The notes below the pieces were generated by a model. That model was not told the origin of the DNA, made no database searches, and saw only the letters and a list, made by a program, of their open reading frames with translations. From an uncultured bacterium (lineage in GTDB: Bacteria > Bacillota > Clostridia > Lachnospirales > Lachnospiraceae), in contig CANDBT010000006.1 in assembly GCA_947383005.1 (NCBI GenBank), positions 1-64,000 of the forward strand: a stretch of DNA of 64,000 bases, in the 5' to 3' direction. Of this stretch, positions 24,850 to 32,843 are shown piece by piece (within the stretch, counting starts at the first letter, position 1; each line of letters begins with the position of its first letter). Both the position numbers and the translations under genes were made by a program.

Positions 24850-26325
24850 ATGGAAAAATATAATGTTTATAAAGATATCAAGGCCCGAACGGGAGGCGAA
24901 ATCTACCTGGGAGTAGTAGGTCCGGTTCGGACAGGTAAATCTACATTTATCAAACGATTTATGGAGCAGTTGGTTTTGCCCCAGATGGAAGATGAGCATA
25001 AGCGGAACCAAACCAGGGACGAATTGCCGCAAAGCGCCGCCGGAAAGACGATCATGACTACGGAGCCTAAATTCATACCCAAGGAAGCGGCCCTGATTCA
25101 GCCGGCCGAAGGCATCCAGGCAAAGGTCAGGTTGATTGATTGTGTAGGTTTTATGGTAGAAGGCGCTTCCGGCCATGTGGAGAACCAACGGGAACGTCTG
25201 GTGAAGACGCCCTGGTTTGAAGAGGAAATTCCATTTACCCGCGCTGCCGAAATCGGCACGCAAAAGGTGATTAAAGACCATTCCACTATCGGTTTGGTGA
25301 TTACTACAGATGGTTCTTTTGGCGATTTAAAGAGGGAAGCTTACATATCTGCCGAAGAGACGGCTATTCAGGAATTAAAAAATATCGGCAAGCCGTTTTT
25401 GGTGCTGCTCAATTCTGACCGCCCGTATTCGGAGGAAACGGTTCATCTGGCAAGGGAGATGGAAGAGCAGTATCAGGTGTCGGTAATGCCGGTCAACTGC
25501 GAACAATTGAAAAGCGAAGATATTTGCCGGATTTTGGAACGGGTATTAAAAGAATTTCCGGTGACGGAGGTAGACTTTTTTATTCCCAAATGGCTTGAGA
25601 TTCTGCCGGGGAGCCACTGGCTGAAAGAAGAAACGGTAAAGACAGCCAGAGAACTGATGGCAGAAGTACACCATATGAAAGATGTGCCTTCCGATTTTGC
25701 CGGGGAGGAGTCGGAAGTGATACGTTCGATGAAAGTAGACCATATGAATCTTTCTGACGGCAGCGTGTCGGTACAGGTGGTGCTGGAGGATGGTTACTAT
25801 TACCAGACCTTGAGTGATTTTGCCGGAATCCCTATTGAGGACGAATACCAATTGATGCAAAAGCTGCGCGGCCTGGCATCAATGCAGAACGAATATGATA
25901 AGGTATTGAATGCTATGAATCAGGTACGAATGAAAGGGTATGGCGTAGTGACTCCGGATCGCTCGGAAATTGTTCTGGATGAGCCGGAGGTGATTCGCCA
26001 TGGCAATAAATACGGTGTAAAAATGCACGCGGAAGCTCCGTCGATTAACCTGATAAAGGCTCACATTCAGACAGAAATCGCACCGATTGTGGGAAGTGAG
26101 CAGCAAGCGGAGGATTTGATTGCCTATATGAAAGATAATGCCAGAAAGAAGGAGGACGGAATCTGGGAAACCAATATTTTCGGCAAATCGATTGAGCAGA
26201 TTGTGGAGGACGGCATTCAGGCTAAGGTTAGCCAAATGACGGAGGATTGCCAGATCAAGCTGCAGGATGCGTTGCAAAAGATTATAAATGACAGCAACGG
26301 AGGGATGATTTGCATTATTATTTAA
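24850..26325 (+). CDS. spoIVA: stage IV sporulation protein A (coat morphogenetic ATPase)
   Basis: 491 residues, full length. SpoIVA polymerises around the forespore in an ATP-dependent way and forms the base of the spore coat. Walker A GPVRTGKS at residues 24-31 (IYLGVVGPVRTGKSTFIKRF), and the family motifs IMTTEPKFIPKEAA and VRLIDCVGFMVEGA. AAAGGGGGTATCTTC precedes the ATG. Strong evidence that the organism forms endospores. Confidence 0.98.
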   Translation: MEKYNVYKDIKARTGGEIYLGVVGPVRTGKSTFIKRFMEQLVLPQMEDEHKRNQTRDELPQSAAGKTIMTTEPKFIPKEAALIQPAEGIQAKVRLIDCVGFMVEGASGHVENQRERLVKTPWFEEEIPFTRAAEIGTQKVIKDHSTIGLVITTDGSFGDLKREAYISAEETAIQELKNIGKPFLVLLNSDRPYSEETVHLAREMEEQYQVSVMPVNCEQLKSEDICRILERVLKEFPVTEVDFFIPKWLEILPGSHWLKEETVKTARELMAEVHHMKDVPSDFAGEESEVIRSMKVDHMNLSDGSVSVQVVLEDGYYYQTLSDFAGIPIEDEYQLMQKLRGLASMQNEYDKVLNAMNQVRMKGYGVVTPDRSEIVLDEPEVIRHGNKYGVKMHAEAPSINLIKAHIQTEIAPIVGSEQQAEDLIAYMKDNARKKEDGIWETNIFGKSIEQIVEDGIQAKVSQMTEDCQIKLQDALQKIINDSNGGMICIII

Positions 26326-26327
26326 AA

Positions 26328-26368
26328 GTAACGGTTCAGACAGGCAAGAAGATACTTGTGGACGGTTA
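26328..26368. repeat. family B inverted repeat
   Basis: GTAACGGTTCAGACAGG ... GGACGGTTAC around AAGAAGATACTTG, directly after the spoIVA stop. Confidence 0.65.
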
Positions 26369-26415
26369 CCAAAAGGCAGCAGACATAAGGGAAAGACAAG
26401 GAGAATTTTGCTTTT

Positions 26416-26901
26416 ATGACAAAAGTTCAGATATACACTGACGGTTCGGCCAGAGGCAACCCCGATGGTCCGGGAGGATATGGGGTGGTGATTCAGTTTA
26501 TGGACAACAAAGGGCAGCTCCACGAGAAGATACTGTCTGCCGGATATCGGAGGACGACAAATAACCGGATGGAGCTGATGGCGGCTATTGCCGGCTTGGA
26601 GGCTCTTAATCGCCCCTGCGAGGTAGAACTGTATTCCGATTCCAAATATTTAACCGATGCGTTCAACCAGCATTGGATTGACAGTTGGCTGGCCAATAAC
26701 TGGAAACGGGGAAAAAGCGGAGCAGTAAAAAATGTGGATTTATGGGAAAGGCTTTTGAAGGCGAAAAAACCGCATAAGGTTACTTTTATTTGGGTGAAAG
26801 GCCATGCGGGGCATCCGCAGAATGAGCGATGCGATCAACTGGCTACGTCAGCGGCGGACGGAGACAAAGAGGAATTGCTGACAGATGAGGGAGTGGACTG
26901 A
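26416..26901 (+). CDS. rnhA: ribonuclease HI
   Basis: 161 residues. Degrades RNA of RNA/DNA hybrids. The catalytic carboxylates are visible as Asp9 (YTDGSARGNP), Glu53 (NNRMELMA), Asp75 (YSDSKY) and a C-terminal Asp140 (NERCDQLA) after KGHAGHPQNE. With rnhB at 12165 the chromosome encodes both RNase H types. AAGGAGAATTTTGC precedes the ATG. Confidence 0.96.
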   Translation: MTKVQIYTDGSARGNPDGPGGYGVVIQFMDNKGQLHEKILSAGYRRTTNNRMELMAAIAGLEALNRPCEVELYSDSKYLTDAFNQHWIDSWLANNWKRGKSGAVKNVDLWERLLKAKKPHKVTFIWVKGHAGHPQNERCDQLATSAADGDKEELLTDEGVD

Positions 26902-27248
26902 AGGTAACGGTTCAGACGGGAAAAGACAGCCTGTCTGGGCCGTTATCATTTTCATAGTAAACCCCATGCCACATTCTCGGCACCACCATAAATGAAAGTG
27001 GGGTTTACTATGAACCCTCCGGGGGATGCACACGGAATGCAAAAACGGCATTCCGGCGCTGTACGGACAGCGCAGCAAGTGCGCAGTCCTACCGTAAGAA
27101 ATCGATACTTTCATAGTATATTTACAGTTATCTTACAAATATTTACTTCTTTTGGTTGCCTGTTTCTTTTCTTGGTAGATTGTGTTATCGTAGGGATAGA
27201 AGAAATTCGGATGACGGATGGGTTGTATTAATTTTGAGAAAAGACGGG
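26902..27248. other. non-coding region rich in inverted repeats
   Basis: 347 bases without a gene. It starts with a family B element (26903-26947: GTAACGG ... CCGTTATC). Then comes a perfect 16-bp inverted repeat TTCATAGTAAACCCCA (26951-26966) / TGGGGTTTACTATGAA (26999-27014), then smaller hairpins GGAATGC/GCATTCC and GCGCTGT/ACAGCGC up to about 27080. No known RNA family is recognised. Confidence 0.6.
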
Positions 27249-27806
27249 ATGATTCGTATGAGGGCAAAAGGCGTTTGGATTTATCTGTGCCTGGTTTTAT
27301 GCGTCGGTTTTTTTTCTACCAGTTTAGTTAAAAGACGGACAGAGAATGAGAGCGGGATAGAATTGGCGGCATTGAGAGAAGGGCAGGATATTGCCTTTTT
27401 GTCAGAAGAAGATGAAGTGGAGGAGAGCCAGGAGGCAGAGCTTTCCAATTCTGCTTTAACCCGGCTGCGTGAACTGGATGACCGAATTGTCCAGAACCGG
27501 GCGAAAGAAAGTGCAGTAAGTGTCAATTCCCGAAAGGCTGTACTGGAAAATGAGAGGAGATTGTGGGAAGGAGAGGTGCAAAATATTCTGAATACCCTGA
27601 AAGAGCAGCTCAGTGCCGATCAGCAGGACGAGTTGATGCTTAGTCAGAAAGAATGGATGAAAGAAAGGGAAAGCCAGGCAATTGCTGCCTCTCGGAAACA
27701 ATCGGGGACATCTATGGAAGAGTTGGATTACAGCATGGTTTTGGCGGAAATGACCCGTGAACGGGCTTATGATCTGGCCGACGGATACGGGGATTATTTT
27801 AAATAA
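27249..27806 (+). CDS. secreted DUF1311/LprI-like protein
   Basis: 185 residues. N-terminal membrane or signal segment (GVWIYLCLVLCVGFF), an acidic linker, then a helical domain with the LprI-type pattern LWEGEVQNILNTLKEQL and the QKEWMKERE motif. LprI-like domains occur in exported proteins, some of which inhibit lysozyme. No lipobox cysteine is placed for processing. Start uncertain (ATG 27249 or 27258; neither has a strong ribosome site). Function unknown. Confidence 0.7.
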   Translation: MIRMRAKGVWIYLCLVLCVGFFSTSLVKRRTENESGIELAALREGQDIAFLSEEDEVEESQEAELSNSALTRLRELDDRIVQNRAKESAVSVNSRKAVLENERRLWEGEVQNILNTLKEQLSADQQDELMLSQKEWMKERESQAIAASRKQSGTSMEELDYSMVLAEMTRERAYDLADGYGDYFK

Positions 27807-27814
27807 TTGGAAAA

Positions 27815-27891
27815 CCGGACGAGAAGCATCGGGTATTCACCCGATGAGGAAAACCGGATGAAAACAGTCTTATAAGCAAGCTTGACGCCTG
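27815..27891 (+). repeat. 77-bp direct repeat, copy 1
   Basis: Identical to 27935-28011, exactly 120 bases downstream. Contains a perfect CATCGGGT/ACCCGATG hairpin and a stretch reading AACCGGATGAAAACAGTC. Confidence 0.85.
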
Positions 27892-27934
27892 CTATTGTTG
27901 CGGTTTACGGGGCGGATCTTCTTGTCCGGCTATG

Positions 27935-28028
27935 CCGGACGAGAAGCATCGGGTATTCACCCGATGAGGAAAACCGGATGAAAACAGTCTTATAAGCAAG
28001 CTTGACGCCTGTTTTCATCCGGTTTTCC
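27935..28028 (+). repeat. 77-bp direct repeat, copy 2, plus 20-bp inverted repeat
   Basis: 27935-28011 repeats copy 1 without mismatch. In addition, 27968-27987 (GGAAAACCGGATGAAAACAG) pairs perfectly with 28009-28028, making a 20-base-pair stem with a 21-base loop that copy 1 lacks. Confidence 0.85.
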
Positions 28029-28049
28029 CCGCCCCGTGAACGGTAACAC

Positions 28050-28078
28050 TTGATATTCTTAACGAGTAGTGATAGAAT
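28050..28078 (+). promoter_or_regulatory. promoter of yebC
   Basis: TTGATA (28050-28055), 17 bases, TAGAAT (28073-28078). The leader is about 110 bases and includes an eight-codon lysine-rich mini-ORF (28156-28182). Confidence 0.7.
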
Positions 28079-28195
28079 GTATTTGTGAAGAAAGTGAGTA
28101 AGAGTAACTGTTTTACGGACTTTGCAGTAAGTGCAGAATTCTGTAGGGAATAGTTATGGGTAAGAACAAAAAGAAAAAATAAGGGGTTGTTTTTT

Positions 28196-28924
28196 ATGTC
28201 AGGACATTCTAAGTTTGCCAATATCAAGCATAAGAAAGAAAAAAATGATGCTGCCAAAGGGAAGGTTTTTACGGTGATTGGCCGTGAGCTGGCGGTGGCA
28301 GTAAAAGAAGGCGGTCCGGATCCGGCGAACAACAGTAAGCTCCGTGATGTAATTGCCAAGGCGAAGGCCAACAATATGCCTAATGATACGATTGACCGGG
28401 GAATAAAAAAGGCGGCTGGAGATGCCAATTCGGTTAATTATGAGCTGCTTACCTATGAAGGCTACGGACCCAGCGGCGTTGCTATTATTGTGGACGCGCT
28501 GACCGATAACAAAAACCGTACCGCGGCTAATGTGCGTAGCGCTTTTACCAAAGGCAACGGCAATGTGGGCGCCCAGGGAAGCGTATCCTTTATGTTTGAC
28601 AAGAAGGGACAGATTATCATTGCCAAAGAGGATTGCGACACAGACCCGGATGAGCTGATGATGCTGGCTCTGGATGCGGGAGCGGAGGATTTTGCAGAAG
28701 AGGAAGACAGCTACGAGATAATCACCGGTCCGGAAGATTTCAGCCAGGTGCGTGAGGCTCTTGAGCAGGCAGGGATTGCGATGCTGGAAGCAGATGTGAC
28801 CATGATTCCCCAGACCTGGGTGGAGCTGACAGCAGAAGAGGATATTAAGCGGATGAATCGACTGTTGGATTTGCTGGACGCTGATGATGATGTGCAGGCA
28901 GTATACCACAACTGGGATGAATAA
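28196..28924 (+). CDS. yebC: YebC/PmpR family protein (translation/transcription regulator)
   Basis: 242 residues. Opens with [20 protein letters not shown], the family hallmark, then [31 protein letters not shown] and [22 protein letters not shown]. The family includes transcription regulators and factors that relieve ribosome stalling at polyprolines. ATG 28196 with AAGGGG 9 bases upstream; the in-frame TTG at 28187 is too close to that site. Single-gene unit ended by a strong terminator. Confidence 0.95.
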   Translation: MSGHSKFANIKHKKEKNDAAKGKVFTVIGRELAVAVKEGGPDPANNSKLRDVIAKAKANNMPNDTIDRGIKKAAGDANSVNYELLTYEGYGPSGVAIIVDALTDNKNRTAANVRSAFTKGNGNVGAQGSVSFMFDKKGQIIIAKEDCDTDPDELMMLALDAGAEDFAEEEDSYEIITGPEDFSQVREALEQAGIAMLEADVTMIPQTWVELTAEEDIKRMNRLLDLLDADDDVQAVYHNWDE

Positions 28925-28938
28925 TGTTGAAAAAGCAG

Positions 28939-28977
28939 CAGGGGGAATTAAGGTTTGGCCTTAGTTCCCCCTGTTTT
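28939..28977 (+). terminator. strong terminator after yebC
   Basis: Stem CAGGGGGAATTAAGG / CCTTAGTTCCCCCTG (28939-28953, 28959-28973) with a short TTTGG loop, followed by TTTT. Family A copy A3 begins right after the T-tract. Confidence 0.9.
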
Positions 28978-29041
28978 ATGCGCAGGCCCGCATACGGAAG
29001 TAAGCTGCTGGCGCAGCGTGCGGGCCGCGCGGCGATTAGGG
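28978..29041 (+). repeat. family A repeat, copy A3
   Basis: ATGCGCAGGCCCGCATACGG ... TGCGGGCCGCGCGGCGATTAGG. Outer stem GGCCCGCA/TGCGGGCC. Followed by its second hairpin AGGGGAA/TTCCCCT (to about 29060), then copy A4 in tandem. Confidence 0.85.
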
Positions 29042-29068
29042 GAAAAGCTTCCCCTACTCGATGATATA

Positions 29069-29132
29069 CAGGCCCGCAAACGGAAATAAGCTGCTGGCGC
29101 AGCGTGCGGGCCGCGCGGCGATTAGGGGAAAG
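29069..29132 (+). repeat. family A repeat, copy A4 (tandem with A3)
   Basis: CAGGCCCGCAAACGG ... TGCGGGCCGCGCGGCGATTAGGGG. Here the second hairpin is cut short and the AGGGGAAAGGAG tail becomes the ribosome site of the SWIM gene at 29141. Confidence 0.85.
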
Positions 29133-29140
29133 GAGAAGTT

Positions 29141-30604
29141 ATGAGAACATTCAGTGAGCAGCAGATCGTGTTCCTGGCGCCAAATGGCAATGCGGTGAAT
29201 AATGCCAGAAAAATTTCTTCCGGCGGGGGCTTTGTTATGAGGCGCAGGTCGGCGGATGATACTTTTTATATGGGGGAATGTAAAGGGAGCGGAAAATCCA
29301 ACTATGTCGTGTCAGCGGATTTCATTGATGAGGAGCATCCTGTTTTCCGCTGCAGTTGCCCAAGCAGGCAGCTTCCCTGTAAGCACAGCCTTGCGCTGCT
29401 GTTTGAAATCGCGGGGAAAAAAGATTTCCTGGTGGGCGAGATTCCGGAGGATATTTTAGAAAAGCGCAAGAAAAAACAGGCCAGAGAAGAGAAAAAAGCG
29501 GAGGCGGCCGCTTCGGGGGAGAAAAAGGCGCCTTCGGGAAAGAGCAGCCGGGCGGGCAAGGCTGCCCGGACAAAAAAGATAAAGAAACAACGGGAAGGCT
29601 TATCTGTGATGAAACAGATGGTAGATCAGTTGATGAATATGGGGTTGTCGGCAATGGGAAGCGTGTCGCTGAAAAGCTATCGGGATTTGGCTAAACAGTT
29701 GGGCGACTATTATTTGCCGGGTCCGCAAAATTACTTTAACCGTTTGGTTTTGGAGATGGAAGCTTATCAGAAGGATCAGGATCCCGGACATTATCATCAG
29801 GCAGTAGAGGTACTGAAACGTTTGAGAGCTTTGGAACGTAAGGCAGACAGCTACTTGGAGGAAAAGCTGGAAAAAGACAATCCGGAGGCTGACGACGATA
29901 TTTTGTATGAGGAGCTGGGAGGCATCTGGAAATTGGAGCAGCTTAATGATTTGGGGCTGAAAAAGGAAAAAGTACGTCTTATGCAGTTGTCTTTTCAGGT
30001 GATTTTTGATGCAGCCCGCAAAGAATACATAGATTTGGGGTATTGGGCGGATGTGGATACAGGGGAGATTTCCTGCACCCGCAATTATCGGCCATTAAAG
30101 GCACTAAAATATGTAAAACAGGAAGATTCGTGTTTTGAAGTAGCACAGGTGCCTGTGCTCAGCTATTATCCGGGCGGAATGAATAAGAGAATCCGTTGGG
30201 ACGGAGTAACGTTTGCCCCAGTAGAACGGACGGATTTGGAGGCGGTTATTAAATTTGCCTATCAGGACATTGCTTCTGCGGCAAAACCAGTTAAAAACGA
30301 GCTGAAAAATCTTTTGTCAGAGGATTATTGCGGCGTACTGCTGTTTTTTGAACGTATCGGGCGGATTAAAAACGGGCAGGGAGAAATTTACGTGATGGAG
30401 GATAAAACCGGCAGCAGGATAGAATTGCGGGTGAGAGGGGACTGGGAAAATACTCTTGCGGCATTATCGCTTATCCCGGATCAGGAAGTCCTTCATGGCC
30501 AGGTATTGTTTGGGCTTATGTATTATGACCAGGAAGATAAGAAAATTTGTTTATATCCATGCAGTATTGTGACCGCAAAGGGCATTGTGAGGTTATTATA
30601 TTAA
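29141..30604 (+). CDS. SWIM zinc-finger protein (first gene of MoxR/VWA operon)
   Basis: 487 residues. SWIM zinc motif CxCx6CxH: Cys71, Cys73, Cys80 and His82 (CSCPSRQLPCKHSLALLFEI). A lysine/alanine-rich linker follows (about residues 107-150), then a helical and mixed C-terminal region with no recognised enzyme motif. SWIM domains bind DNA or proteins. AAAGGAGAAG from repeat A4 precedes the ATG. The gene leads SWIM, HEAT-like, MoxR, DUF5682, VWA, a set I recognise as recurring together in other bacteria, mainly Actinobacteria. It may act as the target-recognition part of the machine; that is inference. Confidence 0.85.
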   Translation: MRTFSEQQIVFLAPNGNAVNNARKISSGGGFVMRRRSADDTFYMGECKGSGKSNYVVSADFIDEEHPVFRCSCPSRQLPCKHSLALLFEIAGKKDFLVGEIPEDILEKRKKKQAREEKKAEAAASGEKKAPSGKSSRAGKAARTKKIKKQREGLSVMKQMVDQLMNMGLSAMGSVSLKSYRDLAKQLGDYYLPGPQNYFNRLVLEMEAYQKDQDPGHYHQAVEVLKRLRALERKADSYLEEKLEKDNPEADDDILYEELGGIWKLEQLNDLGLKKEKVRLMQLSFQVIFDAARKEYIDLGYWADVDTGEISCTRNYRPLKALKYVKQEDSCFEVAQVPVLSYYPGGMNKRIRWDGVTFAPVERTDLEAVIKFAYQDIASAAKPVKNELKNLLSEDYCGVLLFFERIGRIKNGQGEIYVMEDKTGSRIELRVRGDWENTLAALSLIPDQEVLHGQVLFGLMYYDQEDKKICLYPCSIVTAKGIVRLLY

Positions 30605-30681
30605 AAAAGCCATTTTAACGGTTGCGATTGGTTGCTTTGATAACATGCGGTTTATGATGAATGAAGATAAAGGAGCGGCTT

Positions 30682-32604
30682 ATGAACTTAGGAGCGGTAT
30701 ATGAGTTGCGGGAGCGGCTGGAAACGGCGGCCATTGCCGGAGTGAACCTGATTTCCGAAGATTTCCGGCTGAAACGGGCAGTACAGCAAATGGAGCCATT
30801 GGGAAAGGCGTCGCCCGTGTTTCGGAAGATTGAGCTGATGGCAAAAAAGCTTGTTGAACCAGAGTGCGAAGACCGGGCCGGTGTGCTGTTGGATACTCTG
30901 GGACTGGTGGACGCGGTATTGTGTACGCAGGGGTCAACCCAGACGGAAGGAGAAATTGAAGATTTGGATACGCCGGCTTCCGACGGCAATATCTATTATC
31001 CTGCTTCCTACAGTAAGCTGGCACCGGTATTGGAAGCATTTCGCAGTACTGGCAGCGGGCGATACGCAATAGTGGAGAATGCTTATGAAACCATGCCGGA
31101 GATATTTGAGGATTACCGGATGGTTTACTGGATGGTAAAAGCCCTGGGGGATGTCTATGCGGAACTGGCAGATCTGGTGGCAAATAAACTGGAACAGAGA
31201 GGGGAAAAGGTTATCCCGCTGTTAAAGCAAAACTTTGACCGGGAAGGCAAGCGGGAAATGGCACGCAGGATTTCCGTCATAGAAAAGATTGCCGGCAGCA
31301 AGGAAAATGAATTCTACCGTTTTGCGGCGGAAGCGGGAAGCAAGGAGGTCCGTGAGGCGGCTATCGGGGCATTACGTCATGATATGTCTAATTTGCCTTT
31401 GCTTTTGGACCTATATAAGGCGGAAAAAGGAAAGTTAAAAGAAGCTGTCCTGACTTCCCTGGCTTATATGGACGGAGAGGAAGCAGAAAAATTCTGGCAG
31501 ACGGCGATGAAGAAGAAGCCGTTGGAGGCCAGCGGTTATCTGCAGTATTCGGTCAAAGACTGGGCATCAGATTTGATTGCTGACGAGCTGGACCGGCAGA
31601 TTGAAGATTATGTAAGCGGTATCGGCAAGGATGAGATAAAAGAGGCCCAGACAAAGGAAGAGGAAGAGAAAGCCAGGGCAAAGGCCAGGGAAAAAAAGGC
31701 GGAGGCAAGAAAAATACTGGAATCTTTATGGAGAAGGGCCGAAGGGAAACACTCGGATAAGATTTGCCGGTGTTATGAGAAGATATACCGGATTTTCCCC
31801 AAACAGGTGCCAGAAGTACTTATCCATTCTTTGATTCAGGAAAACCATCCCTCCATCTGCCGCCTGGCAGAAGAAATGTACCAGGCTCACGGAAACGATT
31901 TCCTGGAATCCGTGTTCCTTGTTTCGCTGCTGAATAATCCTGCCGAACAGACTTATGATGAGTTTAGCCGATGGATGGCGCCGGAAAATTATGTGGAGGA
32001 GGAGCCGCTGAAAGAGGGAAAGGGAAAGATGCTGCGGGGTTTTGCCCAGTACTTTGCCCGGATTTTTTATGACGAAAACGATGGCGGCTATTGGGTGAGC
32101 AGGGAAGAATTCCAGGTGAGAGGAAGGGCTAAAGCCAGGAAAATCGAAGCAGGATTTGATTTGCGCTGGTATTCTTTGCTGCTGAAATATCCGGGGCGCC
32201 ATGACAGGGGCCACAGGGATACCTATAGTGCATACAGGAGCTTTTATGACGAGATTGTGGCAGGGCTGTACCGTCCGGATGTAGAGTCCCTGCAGCGTCC
32301 TTACGGGGAATTCTTTTACGAGGCCATGACGCCGCTGCTGCCGACTACAGAAGGGGTAAGGATGTTAAAACGGTGCGGCTGGACGGATTATCGGGGAATA
32401 CTAAAAAACTGTATCCGCAAAAACAGCTATGCTACCTATGTGATCCGCCAGTTGATTCAGGAGCTGCCGTTGACCAACGAGGAGCTGGCGGACGAATTAG
32501 ATGAGGCCATTCAGGAAAACAAACACAGAGCGATTAACGGGATCGGCCTTTGGGAAAAATGGCGGGATGGCCTGCGCAGCGGGATTTCCGCAGATAAATT
32601 GTAA
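30682..32604 (+). CDS. HEAT-repeat-like scaffold protein of the MoxR/VWA operon
   Basis: 640 residues, almost entirely helical. Short repeating helix pairs resemble HEAT repeats (for example RRISVIEKIAGSKENEFYR, then EVREAAIGALRHD). A charged linker rich in Lys/Glu/Ala lies near residues 315-345. ATG 30682 is selected because AAGGAG is 6 bases upstream; the upstream in-frame ATG lies before it. It occupies the position of the DUF5691-type protein in related operons. Likely a scaffold or adaptor; no catalytic motif is seen. A MITE (copy 2) separates it from moxR. Confidence 0.75.
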   Translation: MNLGAVYELRERLETAAIAGVNLISEDFRLKRAVQQMEPLGKASPVFRKIELMAKKLVEPECEDRAGVLLDTLGLVDAVLCTQGSTQTEGEIEDLDTPASDGNIYYPASYSKLAPVLEAFRSTGSGRYAIVENAYETMPEIFEDYRMVYWMVKALGDVYAELADLVANKLEQRGEKVIPLLKQNFDREGKREMARRISVIEKIAGSKENEFYRFAAEAGSKEVREAAIGALRHDMSNLPLLLDLYKAEKGKLKEAVLTSLAYMDGEEAEKFWQTAMKKKPLEASGYLQYSVKDWASDLIADELDRQIEDYVSGIGKDEIKEAQTKEEEEKARAKAREKKAEARKILESLWRRAEGKHSDKICRCYEKIYRIFPKQVPEVLIHSLIQENHPSICRLAEEMYQAHGNDFLESVFLVSLLNNPAEQTYDEFSRWMAPENYVEEEPLKEGKGKMLRGFAQYFARIFYDENDGGYWVSREEFQVRGRAKARKIEAGFDLRWYSLLLKYPGRHDRGHRDTYSAYRSFYDEIVAGLYRPDVESLQRPYGEFFYEAMTPLLPTTEGVRMLKRCGWTDYRGILKNCIRKNSYATYVIRQLIQELPLTNEELADELDEAIQENKHRAINGIGLWEKWRDGLRSGISADKL

Positions 32605-32656
32605 AAGTATTTACAGAGTTTTTTTGTGCCTGAGAGATTTCAGGAGTGAATGTAAG

Positions 32657-32819
32657 ATGTACTCTCAGAATCTTTTCTGCACCTGCCTTTGTAGCTGATT
32701 TTCCGTCATATGCACCTAAATTTAATCAACGTACGTTTCACGTACGCCTCATAAATTTATGCACATCTGACAAAAAATCATCTCACAAAATCAGGCACAG
32801 AGAAACTCCGAGAATACAT
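32657..32819. mobile_element. MITE-like palindromic element, copy 2
   Basis: 163 bp, inverted relative to copy 1 and about 95% identical by eye (8 differences counted). It starts ATGTACTCTCAGA and ends with the complement of ATGTATTCTCGGAG. The flanks are TAAG on both sides (32653-32656, 32820-32823), a 4-bp duplication different from the TGAT at copy 1. The long internal palindrome is centred on CGTACGTTTCACGTACG. It interrupts the accessory operon 25 bases upstream of the MoxR start, just outside its ribosome site. Confidence 0.82.
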
Positions 32820-32843
32820 TAAGGAAATTAGGAGGGATCAGTG

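Noticed and set aside
23752-25281. 509-residue minus-strand open frame across the phosphofructokinase and spoIVA
   Set aside because: It is antisense to two strongly supported genes, crosses their intergenic gap, has no ribosome site, and reads as low-complexity His/Arg/Leu-rich sequence.
28156-28182. Eight-codon [11 protein letters not shown] before yebC
   Set aside because: It has a weak ribosome site but is too short to support; noted only as a possible leader peptide.
28978-29132. Family A tandem copies as a CRISPR array
   Set aside because: Only two adjacent copies, imperfect, no regular spacers and no cas genes.
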